From Microbacteriaceae bacterium 3FA27C10 (GTDB lineage Bacteria > Actinomycetota > Actinomycetes > Actinomycetales > Microbacteriaceae), in the NCBI GenBank assembly GCA_005502775.1, contig SCNI01000023.1, positions 1 through 58,160 of the forward strand: 58,160 nucleotides of DNA, given 5' to 3'. Numbering within the stretch: the first letter of the stretch is position 1; every line of letters starts with the position of its first letter. The notes beneath the pieces are model-generated. The model saw only the letters and a list, made by a program, of their open reading frames with translations. It was not told where the DNA came from and did not search any database. A program made the position numbers and the translations under genes. Of the stretch, positions 42,712 to 50,409 are shown in pieces.

Positions 42712-44262
42712 TCAGCGGTAGTCGCGCAGGAACCGCTCGAACTCGTACTGGCCTGTGCCGCCCGAGGTGACGTCGCCGATGCGCAGCACGGTCAATCCCG
42801 CGTAGCGGGCGCCCGCACGCTCGAAGGCGTCGCGGATGTGCGACCACCCCACCCCCGTGGCCGAGCCCGAGCTGCCGAGGTTGCCGGCGAGCGCGTTCTC
42901 GCCCTTGAGTGTGACGTGCGCCTTTGCTGCCGCGTCGGCCACCCACCCCACGAGCGAGGCGGCGTCGGAGTAGGCGTGGGCTGTGCCGTCCCATTCCCGC
43001 CCGTTCGGCATCTCGAGCGCCGTGAAGTGCAGCACCACGTGGTGCTTGGGCGATAGGCCGCCGTCGCCGTTCACCTCGAGATCGTGCGCGAGATTCAGGA
43101 TGCCGTCGTAGCCGTGGTCGGTCGATGTGCCGTTGTAGTCCTGGTCGGTGTGCACCAGGCCCGCCGCGATCTCGGGAACCCGCTGCATCGGGCTCGTCGT
43201 CATGGTCTGCCAGTGCACCCCGGGGACCTTGAATCCGAGCGGCACCGTGGCGAACGCCCCGTCGAAGGCCCCGATGGCCTGCTGCATGACCTCACGGCCG
43301 TGGAGCAGCAGGCTCTCGCTGTACCAGCGGGTGAAGTCGCGCCCGTAGGTAATGGATCGGTAGGAGCCCGAGGTGATGAAGAGCTCGTGGTCGGTGGGCG
43401 GCGAGATGCGGCTGTAGACCAGGCCCGGGATGCCCCACGCCGTCGCCACTCCGGCGACCGACCCGTACTTCGCCACCGCCCAGTCGGCGAAGGCCTGCAC
43501 GGCGGCCGGCGTGTAGCTCTGGAACGTTCCGCGGTTGGGGTACCCGGCCGGGTCTCCGGGCACGGAGCGGTCGTGGGAGGCGTAGGAGGGGAAGCGCAGC
43601 TCCCCGGCCGGACCCAGGCCGATGGTGATCTCGGGGAACCGGCTGGGGTAGTCGGTGGTCCCGCTCGAATAGTGGTCTTCGAAGGCGTTCATCAGGTCAC
43701 GCATGTCGCGCAGGGTGCGCTCGTTGCCGATGCCCCACGGCGACGGCGCCTCGCGGTCGTCGTTACCGTACTCGCTCCGGTAGAAGTTCTCGACCGGCTG
43801 GCTCGAGCACCACCCCGCGACACCGCAGATCTGGAAGGGCTCCCAGACGAACGCCGGCACCGGGATGTTGCAGGTGTCGCCGACGTTGCCGCCGCACTGG
43901 TGGAACGACATCATCGGCACGACGTCGAGCCCGGCCGCGGTGATCGCACCGAAGACCTTGTCGTAGTAGGCCCAGTCGAAGGCGCCCCGCTCGGGCTCGG
44001 CCTTGCCCCACCACACGTCGACGGCCACCGCGTCGACGCCCTGCGCATCCGCCGTCGCGAGCGACGCCGTGAACGCCCGCCACTGCGGCCCGGCCGAGGC
44101 CCAGTCGTCGATCCAGAGCGGGGCCATCACGTTGACAGACTCGGCCGCGTGGGAGCTGGCCTGGGCAGGGGGCGCCGCCGCCGGAGCGGCGACGAGGGCG
44201 GTGACGGCGAGGGCGGCGGCTCCGAGAGCGAGCCCGAGACGGGAGGGGTTCCGGTAAGACAT
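42712..44262 (-). CDS. Secreted glycoside hydrolase family 14 beta-amylase
   Basis: A 516-aa enzyme that releases maltose from starch ends. A signal peptide occupies about residues 1-38, and the GH14 domain follows: VDVWWGKAEP, the hallmark MSFHQCGGNVGD, catalytic acid Glu221 in GLGPAGELRFPSY, and catalytic base Glu417 in HFTALEMPNG. The distance between the two (196) is close to the 194 of the plant enzyme. No starch-binding domain follows. The ATG at 44262 has TAGCGT 6 bases upstream, so it is leaderless and separate from the M28 gene that ends 50 bases before it. GH14 is mainly a plant and Bacillus family. Confidence 0.92.
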   Translation of the reverse strand: MSYRNPSRLGLALGAAALAVTALVAAPAAAPPAQASSHAAESVNVMAPLWIDDWASAGPQWRAFTASLATADAQGVDAVAVDVWWGKAEPERGAFDWAYYDKVFGAITAAGLDVVPMMSFHQCGGNVGDTCNIPVPAFVWEPFQICGVAGWCSSQPVENFYRSEYGNDDREAPSPWGIGNERTLRDMRDLMNAFEDHYSSGTTDYPSRFPEITIGLGPAGELRFPSYASHDRSVPGDPAGYPNRGTFQSYTPAAVQAFADWAVAKYGSVAGVATAWGIPGLVYSRISPPTDHELFITSGSYRSITYGRDFTRWYSESLLLHGREVMQQAIGAFDGAFATVPLGFKVPGVHWQTMTTSPMQRVPEIAAGLVHTDQDYNGTSTDHGYDGILNLAHDLEVNGDGGLSPKHHVVLHFTALEMPNGREWDGTAHAYSDAASLVGWVADAAAKAHVTLKGENALAGNLGSSGSATGVGWSHIRDAFERAGARYAGLTVLRIGDVTSGGTGQYEFERFLRDYR

Positions 44263-44274
44263 CCCCACACGCTA
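44263..44274 (-). promoter_or_regulatory. Leaderless -10 box of the beta-amylase gene
   Basis: TAGCGT (44274-44269) plus 6 bases before the ATG at 44262. Confidence 0.5.
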
Positions 44275-44312
44275 GGTTCGCGGTGCCGCCGCCCCGGATG
44301 AGTACTTTCTGC

Positions 44313-45965
44313 CTACCGGCCGGACTGCTCTCGGGTGCGCTTGCGCACCACGGCGAGCGTGACGCCCAGGCCCAGCACGAGCATCCCGAGCGGCAGCATC
44401 GGAAGGGCGCCCTCGGCACCCGTCGCCGCCAGCTGGGGCTCCGCGGCCGCTGCCGGCACGACGGCCGGCGCCGACGGGCCCGGACCGGCCGGCGGCAGCA
44501 CGCCGTTGATGGCCGAGGTGTCGTTCGCGAGCGACGCCGTCACCGAGGAGATGGCCCCGATCATGATGCCGAGCGCCTCGGGGTTGATGTTCGAGATGTC
44601 GTCACCGGCCGTGTGGTAGTTCGGGTCGGGCGTGATGCCCGGCCCGCCGGTGCCGCCGAACAGCGCGGCCTGCTCGGGGGTCTTCTCGTCGTCGGCGCCG
44701 GTGAACAGGCCGGAGGCGGCGATGCCGTTGGCGATGAACGCGTCGTAGTCGCTGCGGCCGTCGAACGCGGTGTCGATCCACGGCTGCCCGCTGGCGTCGA
44801 AGTAGTCGGTGAACGCCTGCTCGGTGGCCACCGAGCCCGCGGGCACCTCGACCGGCGCCGGGTAGGTGGACTCGTTCGCGTCGTAGACGCTGATCACGCA
44901 GTTCGGCGAAGCCACCATGTCGAAGTTGAGATAGGTGGCGATCTGGTCGAGCTCGGCCGGGTCGTTCTCGACGAGGTCGTCGACGTAGTAGCTCGAGCCG
45001 ACCAGGCCCACTTCCTCGGCTCCCCACCAGGCGAAGCGCACCTGGTTGTTCAGCGGGCCCGAGGCGGCCAGTTGCACGGCCGTCTCGAGGATGGCCGCCG
45101 TTCCGCTGCCGTTGTCGTTGATGCCGGGGCCCTCGGGCACCGAGTCGAGGTGCGCGCCGAGCATCACGGTGTTGTCGGTGCGCCCCGTGCTCGTCTCGGC
45201 GATGATGTTGAAGGTGTCGACCGTCGTGGTGGTCTCCTGCAGCTGCAGATCGACGGGAACCGGGTTCGAGGCTGCCAGCTCGGCGAGGATCGCCTGTCCC
45301 TCGGCCTGCGTGATGCCCACCGTCGGCACGAACTCGGGCAGCTGCTCGCCGAGCGTGCCGTTGAGCGGTCCGTCTTCGTTGTTGTAGACCAGCAGCGCGA
45401 CGGCGCCCGCCTCGGCGGCCGCGAGCGACTTGTCGGCGAAGGCGCAGGCGCCGCGGCTGACCACGGCGACCAGGCCGGTGGCGTCGACGCCGCCCCACTC
45501 CGCCGCCGTGCATCCGGTCGTGGTGGCCGGCACGACGACGGAGGCGCCGACGATGCCGGCCGCGTCCGTGGCCGTCGTGCCCTCCATCGGGATGCGGTCG
45601 CCGGCCGGGTTCGCGAGGTCGGTCGTGCTGCCGAGCAGCGTGATCGAGAACTGGTCGATCGACTGGGTGGTGGCCTGGAAGGGCTGGCGCACGGGGGTGT
45701 ACCCGGCCGCCGTCAGCACCTGCTCGACGTACTCCCCGCTGGCCTCGTAGCCCGGCGTGCCGATGGCGCGATTCCCGCCGTTCGCGTCGGCGATGTCCTG
45801 CAGAGCCTGCAGGTGCGCGGTGACGCCGGCAACGGTGACCCGCGACTCGAGGTCGTCGGGATCGACGGCGAAGGCCGCGGCGGGCGAGCCGAAGCCCACG
45901 ACTCCCGCGATCAGCACCCCCGCTCCGATTCCGATGGCTGCCGGTCGGCGGTGGCGTGATGTCAC
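44313..45965 (-). CDS. Secreted M28 zinc peptidase with LAxTG wall anchor
   Basis: A 550-aa exported aminopeptidase. Signal peptide at about residues 1-31 (ending SPAAAFA); a PA domain inserted at about 120-220 (GLVAVVSRGACAFADKS); M28 zinc ligands His and Asp in GAHLDSVPEGPGINDNGSG, the Glu pair in WWGAEEVGLVGS, Asp in NFDMVASPN and His in NYHTAGDDIS. The C-terminus has the sorting signal LAATG (about 512-516), a membrane helix and a basic tail RKRTRE, so it should be fixed to the wall by a class E-type sortase. The GTG at 45965 follows GGGGAG 6 bases upstream. A TACTCT -10 at 46007-46002 is covered by a hairpin sequence. Confidence 0.92.
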   Translation of the reverse strand: MTSRHRRPAAIGIGAGVLIAGVVGFGSPAAAFAVDPDDLESRVTVAGVTAHLQALQDIADANGGNRAIGTPGYEASGEYVEQVLTAAGYTPVRQPFQATTQSIDQFSITLLGSTTDLANPAGDRIPMEGTTATDAAGIVGASVVVPATTTGCTAAEWGGVDATGLVAVVSRGACAFADKSLAAAEAGAVALLVYNNEDGPLNGTLGEQLPEFVPTVGITQAEGQAILAELAASNPVPVDLQLQETTTTVDTFNIIAETSTGRTDNTVMLGAHLDSVPEGPGINDNGSGTAAILETAVQLAASGPLNNQVRFAWWGAEEVGLVGSSYYVDDLVENDPAELDQIATYLNFDMVASPNCVISVYDANESTYPAPVEVPAGSVATEQAFTDYFDASGQPWIDTAFDGRSDYDAFIANGIAASGLFTGADDEKTPEQAALFGGTGGPGITPDPNYHTAGDDISNINPEALGIMIGAISSVTASLANDTSAINGVLPPAGPGPSAPAVVPAAAAEPQLAATGAEGALPMLPLGMLVLGLGVTLAVVRKRTREQSGR

Positions 45966-45999
45966 GTGGATCTCCCCTGGTTCGCGTGAACGATTCCCC

Positions 46000-46028
46000 G
46001 AAGAGTACCCCCGTTCAGGGGGATCTTC
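46000..46028. promoter_or_regulatory. Inverted repeat over the M28 peptidase promoter
   Basis: GAAGA-n3-CCCCC-gttca-GGGGG-n1-TCTTC. The left half contains the complement of the TACTCT -10 box of the M28 gene, so this is more likely an operator than an RNA hairpin. The regulator is unknown. Confidence 0.45.
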
Positions 46029-46068
46029 GCAAGGGGTAACACGATCGAAACACAACAGCTGTCGAGCG

Positions 46069-46078
46069 GTTCGCGAAC
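46069..46078. promoter_or_regulatory. Perfect palindrome GTTCGCGAAC in the divergent promoter region
   Basis: A 10-base perfect palindrome, with related half-sites TTCGCG (about 45981) and TCGCGAAC (about 46127), between the divergent M28 and DUF1684 genes. Possible operator of a dimeric regulator. The rest of 45966-46195 holds a weak TTGCTC-N17-TATTGC promoter for the DUF1684 gene (46113-46141). Confidence 0.35.
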
Positions 46079-46195
46079 GGCTGCGGCGGTGCAGAAAGGC
46101 ACAAAACCGCGATTGCTCGACACAAATCGCGAACATATTGCGCTCTGTGACGAACAGGCTGGGCAGGAGACCCGCGACGCGCGAGGATCGCCGTC

Positions 46196-47035
46196 ATGAC
46201 CCTCGCATCGACCACGCATCCTGCGCCCACCACCCCTGCCGACTTCGTCACCGCCTGGACCACCTGGCACGACGCCCTCGAGTCGGCACGCCGTGAGCCG
46301 CACAGCTTCCTCGCCCTGACGGGCATCCATTTCCTGACGGATGCGCCGCAGCGGTTCGCGGATGCGCCGGGCAGCTGGACGACGGGCGAGAACGGACCCG
46401 TCGTCGAGCTCGCCGACGGCGAGAGCCTCGTGGTCGACCGCGACGAGGTGACCGGACGGCACGTCTTCGGCGTCATCCCCGAGCGGGTGCGGCTGCGCGC
46501 AGGCTTCGGCGACGCCGTCGTGGAGCTGTCCAAGCGGGGCGGCCAGGACCTGCTGCGGCCGCTGCATCCGGAGAACCCGCTCCGCACCGGCTATCAGGGC
46601 ACACCGGCGTTCGCCCCCGACCCGCGCTGGGTGGTCGAGGGCGCGTTCGTGCCCTGGGCCGAGCCGCGGGAGCTGCGCATCGACGCCGCCGTCGACGGCA
46701 TCGTGCACACGCACTCCTCCCCTGGTGTCGTGGCGTTCGCCATCGACGGCCAGGAGCTGTCGCTCATCGTGTTCGACGCCGGCGGCCCGACGGGGTCGCT
46801 GTTCACGGTCTTCACCGACGCCACGAGCGGCATCACCACCTACCCGGCCAGCCGCACCCTGCACGGCATCCAGTTGGGCCCCGACGGCCGCGTGGTGCTG
46901 GACTTCACCCGCGTGAGCAACCTGCAGTGCGCCTACACACCGTTCGCACCGTGCCCGCTCGCGCCCCCGGAGAACCGGCTCCCGGTGGCGATCGAGGCGG
47001 GCGAGCAGATCCCGCACGGAGAGCTGCGCGGCTGA
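46196..47035 (+). CDS. DUF1684 family protein
   Basis: A 279-aa cytoplasmic protein with the DUF1684 end signature LQCAYTPFAPCPLAPPENRLPVAIEAGE (split here as LQCAYTPFAPCPL and PPENRLPVAIEAGE) and the upstream VTVF/SGITTYPASRTLH region. Two conserved cysteines lie in the CAYTPFAPC loop. No function is established for the family; a small-molecule binding or hydrolase role has been suggested only by fold. The ATG has GAGGA 8 bases upstream. It is divergent from the M28 peptidase and converges with the MocR regulator. Confidence 0.85.
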   Translation: MTLASTTHPAPTTPADFVTAWTTWHDALESARREPHSFLALTGIHFLTDAPQRFADAPGSWTTGENGPVVELADGESLVVDRDEVTGRHVFGVIPERVRLRAGFGDAVVELSKRGGQDLLRPLHPENPLRTGYQGTPAFAPDPRWVVEGAFVPWAEPRELRIDAAVDGIVHTHSSPGVVAFAIDGQELSLIVFDAGGPTGSLFTVFTDATSGITTYPASRTLHGIQLGPDGRVVLDFTRVSNLQCAYTPFAPCPLAPPENRLPVAIEAGEQIPHGELRG

Positions 47036-47058
47036 TCGCGATCGCTGACCGGCACCAC

Positions 47059-47073
47059 CGGCCCGCAGGGCCG
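47059..47073. terminator. Hairpin between DUF1684 and mocR genes
   Basis: CGGCCC-gca-GGGCCG, a perfect 6-bp stem with a 3-base loop between two convergent stops. Confidence 0.5.
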
Positions 47074-47087
47074 ACGACCCCCGCGCA

Positions 47088-48461
47088 TCAGTCGAAGTAC
47101 TCCCGCATGGCGCCCTTCGCGGCCACGACGATCCAGCCGGCGAGCTGCTCGAGCGCAGCCGGGTCATCGGGCAGCTGGAGGGGCGACACGCGGATGAGCG
47201 GGGTCTCGGGGGCCGTCACGAACGACTTGCTGCCCGGGCCCACCGAGATGCCCTTGGAGGCCAGGCCCACCACCGCATCCGTCTCGTTCGCGACCTCCAC
47301 CCACACCACGATGCTCTCGGCACCCGAGCGCACGACCACACCGCGCTCCTCCAGCGCCGCCACGAGCGCCGCCTTGCGCGCACGGTAGATCTCCCGGGCC
47401 CGCGCGACCACCTCGTCGGTCTCCGCGTCGTCGATGAGATACGCCAGGGTGTTCTGCAGGATGCGGCTGTTGGAGCCGACACCATGACTGCGCAGCCGGA
47501 TGCTCCGCTCGACCAGTTCGGAGCTGCCGCCGAGCACCGAGGTGCGCACGTCGATGCCGTAGGCCTTGCAGTAGCTGCGCACGCGGAGCACCCGCTGCGC
47601 CAGCTCAGCGCCGAGGGTCGGCGGCTCCCCAGCCGAGAGCGGGCCGATCGAGTCGTCCTCGATCACCCAGACGCCCTCGTGCTCGGCGAGCACGGCCGCG
47701 AGCTCGCGAGCGCGCTCCGGGGAGAGCACGTGGCTCAGGGCGAAGGGGGCGCCCGGCTGCACGACGAACGCCACCGCGCCGCGCTCGAGCGCTGCCCGCA
47801 GAGAGGCCGGGGTCGGGCCGTCCGCATCGGACTCGACGCCGATCGGGGCGAGCTCGAGGTCGCGGAGCGTGTCGAGGAAGCCGGGGCTGAGGGGCTCGTC
47901 GACCGCCACGAGCGACCCGGGCTTCGCCGCGGCCGCGGTGGCGAGCAGGATGGCCTCGGTGCCGCCGCCGGCGGTCGCCCAGGAGGCCGGCGGAAACGGC
48001 CAGGTGCCCGCCACCGCGCCCCGCAGGCGCTCGGTCATGAAGTCGCGGCCGAAGACGTTGAGGCCCTCGACGGTGAGGCTGTCGAGCACCGCCGCCCGCA
48101 GATCGGGCTGCAGGCCGATGTCGGGCGCTCCGCTCTGCAGATCGATCTCCGACCAGGAGCGGAACGGCGCGCTCGCCGGGCGATGGACGTCGGGGAGGTT
48201 CACGATCGTTCCTCCGCGGCGGTGCGTCTCGATCAGGCCGAGGTCGCGGAGGTGGTTCCACGCGGCCAGCACCGTGCCGACGCTGACCTCGGCGGCCGTC
48301 GACAGGCGGCGGATCGTGGGCAGCTGACTGCCCGGCGGCAGCTCGCCGGAGCGGATGAGCGCCTCGAGGCCGGCTCCGAGCTCCTGCGCGGTGCGGCCCG
48401 GGATGCGTTCGGTGAGCCACTCCGACGTCACGGCCTCACTGGTGCTGGTTGACCCTGCCAT
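47088..48461 (-). CDS. MocR-type regulator (GntR HTH fused to aminotransferase fold)
   Basis: A 457-aa chimeric regulator. The N-terminal GntR winged helix (about residues 20-90) reads SGELPPGSQLPTIRRLSTAAE, VGTVLAAWNHLRDLGLIETH. The C-terminal part (about 110-450) is a class I aminotransferase fold with WVIEDDSIGP and the PLP Lys in RSYCKAYGIDVRTSVLGG. MocR proteins sense PLP, amino acids or amines. The ATG has GAGGAG 8 bases upstream. It sits at the end of the monooxygenase/ABC operon in the same direction, 122 bases after it, and may control it or only itself. Confidence 0.9.
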   Translation of the reverse strand: MAGSTSTSEAVTSEWLTERIPGRTAQELGAGLEALIRSGELPPGSQLPTIRRLSTAAEVSVGTVLAAWNHLRDLGLIETHRRGGTIVNLPDVHRPASAPFRSWSEIDLQSGAPDIGLQPDLRAAVLDSLTVEGLNVFGRDFMTERLRGAVAGTWPFPPASWATAGGGTEAILLATAAAAKPGSLVAVDEPLSPGFLDTLRDLELAPIGVESDADGPTPASLRAALERGAVAFVVQPGAPFALSHVLSPERARELAAVLAEHEGVWVIEDDSIGPLSAGEPPTLGAELAQRVLRVRSYCKAYGIDVRTSVLGGSSELVERSIRLRSHGVGSNSRILQNTLAYLIDDAETDEVVARAREIYRARKAALVAALEERGVVVRSGAESIVVWVEVANETDAVVGLASKGISVGPGSKSFVTAPETPLIRVSPLQLPDDPAALEQLAGWIVVAAKGAMREYFD

Positions 48462-48476
48462 CGCTCGTGCTCCTCA

Positions 48477-48492
48477 TTGTGTTGTCACACAA
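48477..48492. promoter_or_regulatory. Palindrome at the start of mocR transcription
   Basis: TTGTGT-N4-ACACAA, a perfect 6-bp inverted repeat just downstream of a TATCGT -10 box (48498-48493, minus strand) and upstream of the mocR ribosome site. It covers the expected transcription start, so autoregulation is likely. Confidence 0.5.
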
Positions 48493-48583
48493 ACGATAGC
48501 CCAGCGGAACAAATCTCCGGATTGTGCGGTCAACCGACCGTCACCGACGGCCGGCCGGCCGGATGCTCATCCCTGCACCGCGC

Positions 48584-50341
48584 TCAAGCCTGCGACGCCT
48601 CGAGGGTTCGCGTGCCGACCGGGCCGCCCACCGTGGACACCCGGCCGTAGACCACGTCGAGCACGGCTCCGGCGTCGAAGCCCTGCTCGGCGTCGAGACC
48701 CGCTCCCGTTCCGTGCCAGGCCACGTGGTGGTCGGGCCGCACGATCACGTAGTCGGCGCCGTACAGCCGGCGCACCTCCGGCTCGGTGAGGTGCACGACG
48801 TCGAGCGGAACGGAGCGCTCCTGCGCCGCCGCCCGGAACTCCGCGACCGCACTCGCGTCGTCGGTCAGCACCAGCAGCACGGGATGGCTGCCCAGGCGCC
48901 CGTAGAGCGTCACGCCCTGGGCTTCGATCGCTCCGTTGGGGGCGCGGTGACCCGGCCGGGCGTCGTCGGTGTAGACATCCGGCGTCCACGGGCGGTCGGT
49001 GTCGGCCTGGCCCCGGTCGTACACCACCACCGAGGAGGCGTCGTAGCGCTCGTCGAAGACGACGCCCAGCGCGAAAGCGAAGTCGCGGGCGAGGATGCGG
49101 CCGATCTCGGCGCGGCGCGCGGCGGCCTCGGGGCTGGTGTCGGCGTCATCCGGAACCCCGACGGCCCGGATCTCGGCCAGCGCCTCGTCGTTCGCGATGG
49201 CGCGGGCCAGCGCGTGGTCGGCGACGCGCCCGTTGTGGGTGCGGCGCTCCTCGTCGTAGGAGCGCAGCAGCGTCTCGCCGCCGAAGCCCTGAAGCACGGC
49301 GGCGAGCTTCCAGCCGAGGTTCGCCACGTCGCCGAAGCCCTCGGAGAGGTTGCCGCCGGGCGTGCGCACGTGCGCCGCGTCGCCGACGAGGGCCACCCGT
49401 CCGCGAACGAACTCGTCGGCGATGCGGGTGCTCTTGTAGTAGCCGGTGAGACTCACGATCTGGAGGTCCGCCTCGAAGCCGAAGCCGCGGCGGGCGAGGG
49501 CGATGAGCTCCTCGTGGCTCGGCACGTAGTCGACCGGGTACGGCCCGGCGTATGCCCGCCAGTCGGTCTCGTTCAGGGCCGAGATGAAGCCGGAGTAGTG
49601 ATCGTTGAAGACGATGTTGCTCGCACTCGGCGCGGGCCCGAGCTCGGGCGGCACTCCCCCGACGGTGCGCACGACGAAGCGCCAGTAGCGCTCGGTGGCG
49701 TACTCGCCGGAGCGCGCGATGCCGGCCAGCTGACGCACGGTGCTCTTCGAACCGTCGGCGCCCACCACGTACGAGGAACGGATGCGGCGCCGCTCGCCGG
49801 TCGTGCCGTGGACCACCGTGGTGACCACGCCGTCCGCGTGCTGCTCGAGCTCCTCCACCCGCCAGCCGGCTGCCACGGGCACCCCGAGCTCGGCGAGCCG
49901 GTCGAGGAACACCTTCTGGAAGACGGTCTGCGGGCGGCGCACCCCGTCCTCGCGGGAGACGGGGCTGCCCGGCCCGCGGGAGAAGGCATCCGGAGCCTTG
50001 CCGCCCAGCTCGTGGCCCACCACGCTCGTGACGAGCACGTTGCCCTTGTTCCACTCCGGCGGCACCGTCCAGCTGTCACGGATGCGCTCCGCGACGCCCC
50101 AGGTGCGGAAGATCTCGACCGTGCGGGCGCTCACGCCCGCGGCCCCGGCACGCACGAGGGTGGCCTCGGTCGCGAGGTCGACCACCGCCACCCCGACGCC
50201 GTGGCGCTGCAGCTCGAGCGCGGTGCCGAGTCCAGAGGGGCCGGCGCCCACGATCAGCACCTCGACCTCGTCGGGCGGGGTCTGCTGCGGGAAGGGGACG
50301 AGCTCGACCCAGGCCCGGTCGGCGGCGATGGTGTGTGACAT
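48584..50341 (-). CDS. FAD-dependent aromatic monooxygenase (phenol hydroxylase type)
   Basis: A 585-aa flavoprotein hydroxylase. FAD-binding GxGxxG is VLIVGAGPSGLGTALELQRHG (about residues 30-48, split: LIVGAGPSGLGTALEL), the DG motif is VVGADGSKSTVRQLAG, and GD is VALVGDAAHVRTPGG. The C-terminal thioredoxin-like domain (about 490-585) is typical of the PheA/TfdB/MhpA group, which hydroxylate phenols with NADPH and oxygen. The ATG at 50341 follows GAGGGAG 7 bases upstream; an earlier in-frame start at 50386 is less likely. It is the last gene of the ABC/monooxygenase operon. Confidence 0.9.
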   Translation of the reverse strand: MSHTIAADRAWVELVPFPQQTPPDEVEVLIVGAGPSGLGTALELQRHGVGVAVVDLATEATLVRAGAAGVSARTVEIFRTWGVAERIRDSWTVPPEWNKGNVLVTSVVGHELGGKAPDAFSRGPGSPVSREDGVRRPQTVFQKVFLDRLAELGVPVAAGWRVEELEQHADGVVTTVVHGTTGERRRIRSSYVVGADGSKSTVRQLAGIARSGEYATERYWRFVVRTVGGVPPELGPAPSASNIVFNDHYSGFISALNETDWRAYAGPYPVDYVPSHEELIALARRGFGFEADLQIVSLTGYYKSTRIADEFVRGRVALVGDAAHVRTPGGNLSEGFGDVANLGWKLAAVLQGFGGETLLRSYDEERRTHNGRVADHALARAIANDEALAEIRAVGVPDDADTSPEAAARRAEIGRILARDFAFALGVVFDERYDASSVVVYDRGQADTDRPWTPDVYTDDARPGHRAPNGAIEAQGVTLYGRLGSHPVLLVLTDDASAVAEFRAAAQERSVPLDVVHLTEPEVRRLYGADYVIVRPDHHVAWHGTGAGLDAEQGFDAGAVLDVVYGRVSTVGGPVGTRTLEASQA

Positions 50342-50409
50342 GGTGTTCTCCCTCGGTGGCGTGGTACTCGTCGGGTCAGGGTGCATGGGGGGGTGTAGGG
50401 GCTGTGCGG

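Noticed and set aside
46000-46028. Riboswitch or 5'-leader hairpin of the M28 gene
   Set aside because: The probable -10 box lies inside the hairpin sequence, so it would not be transcribed as a whole; an operator is a better explanation.
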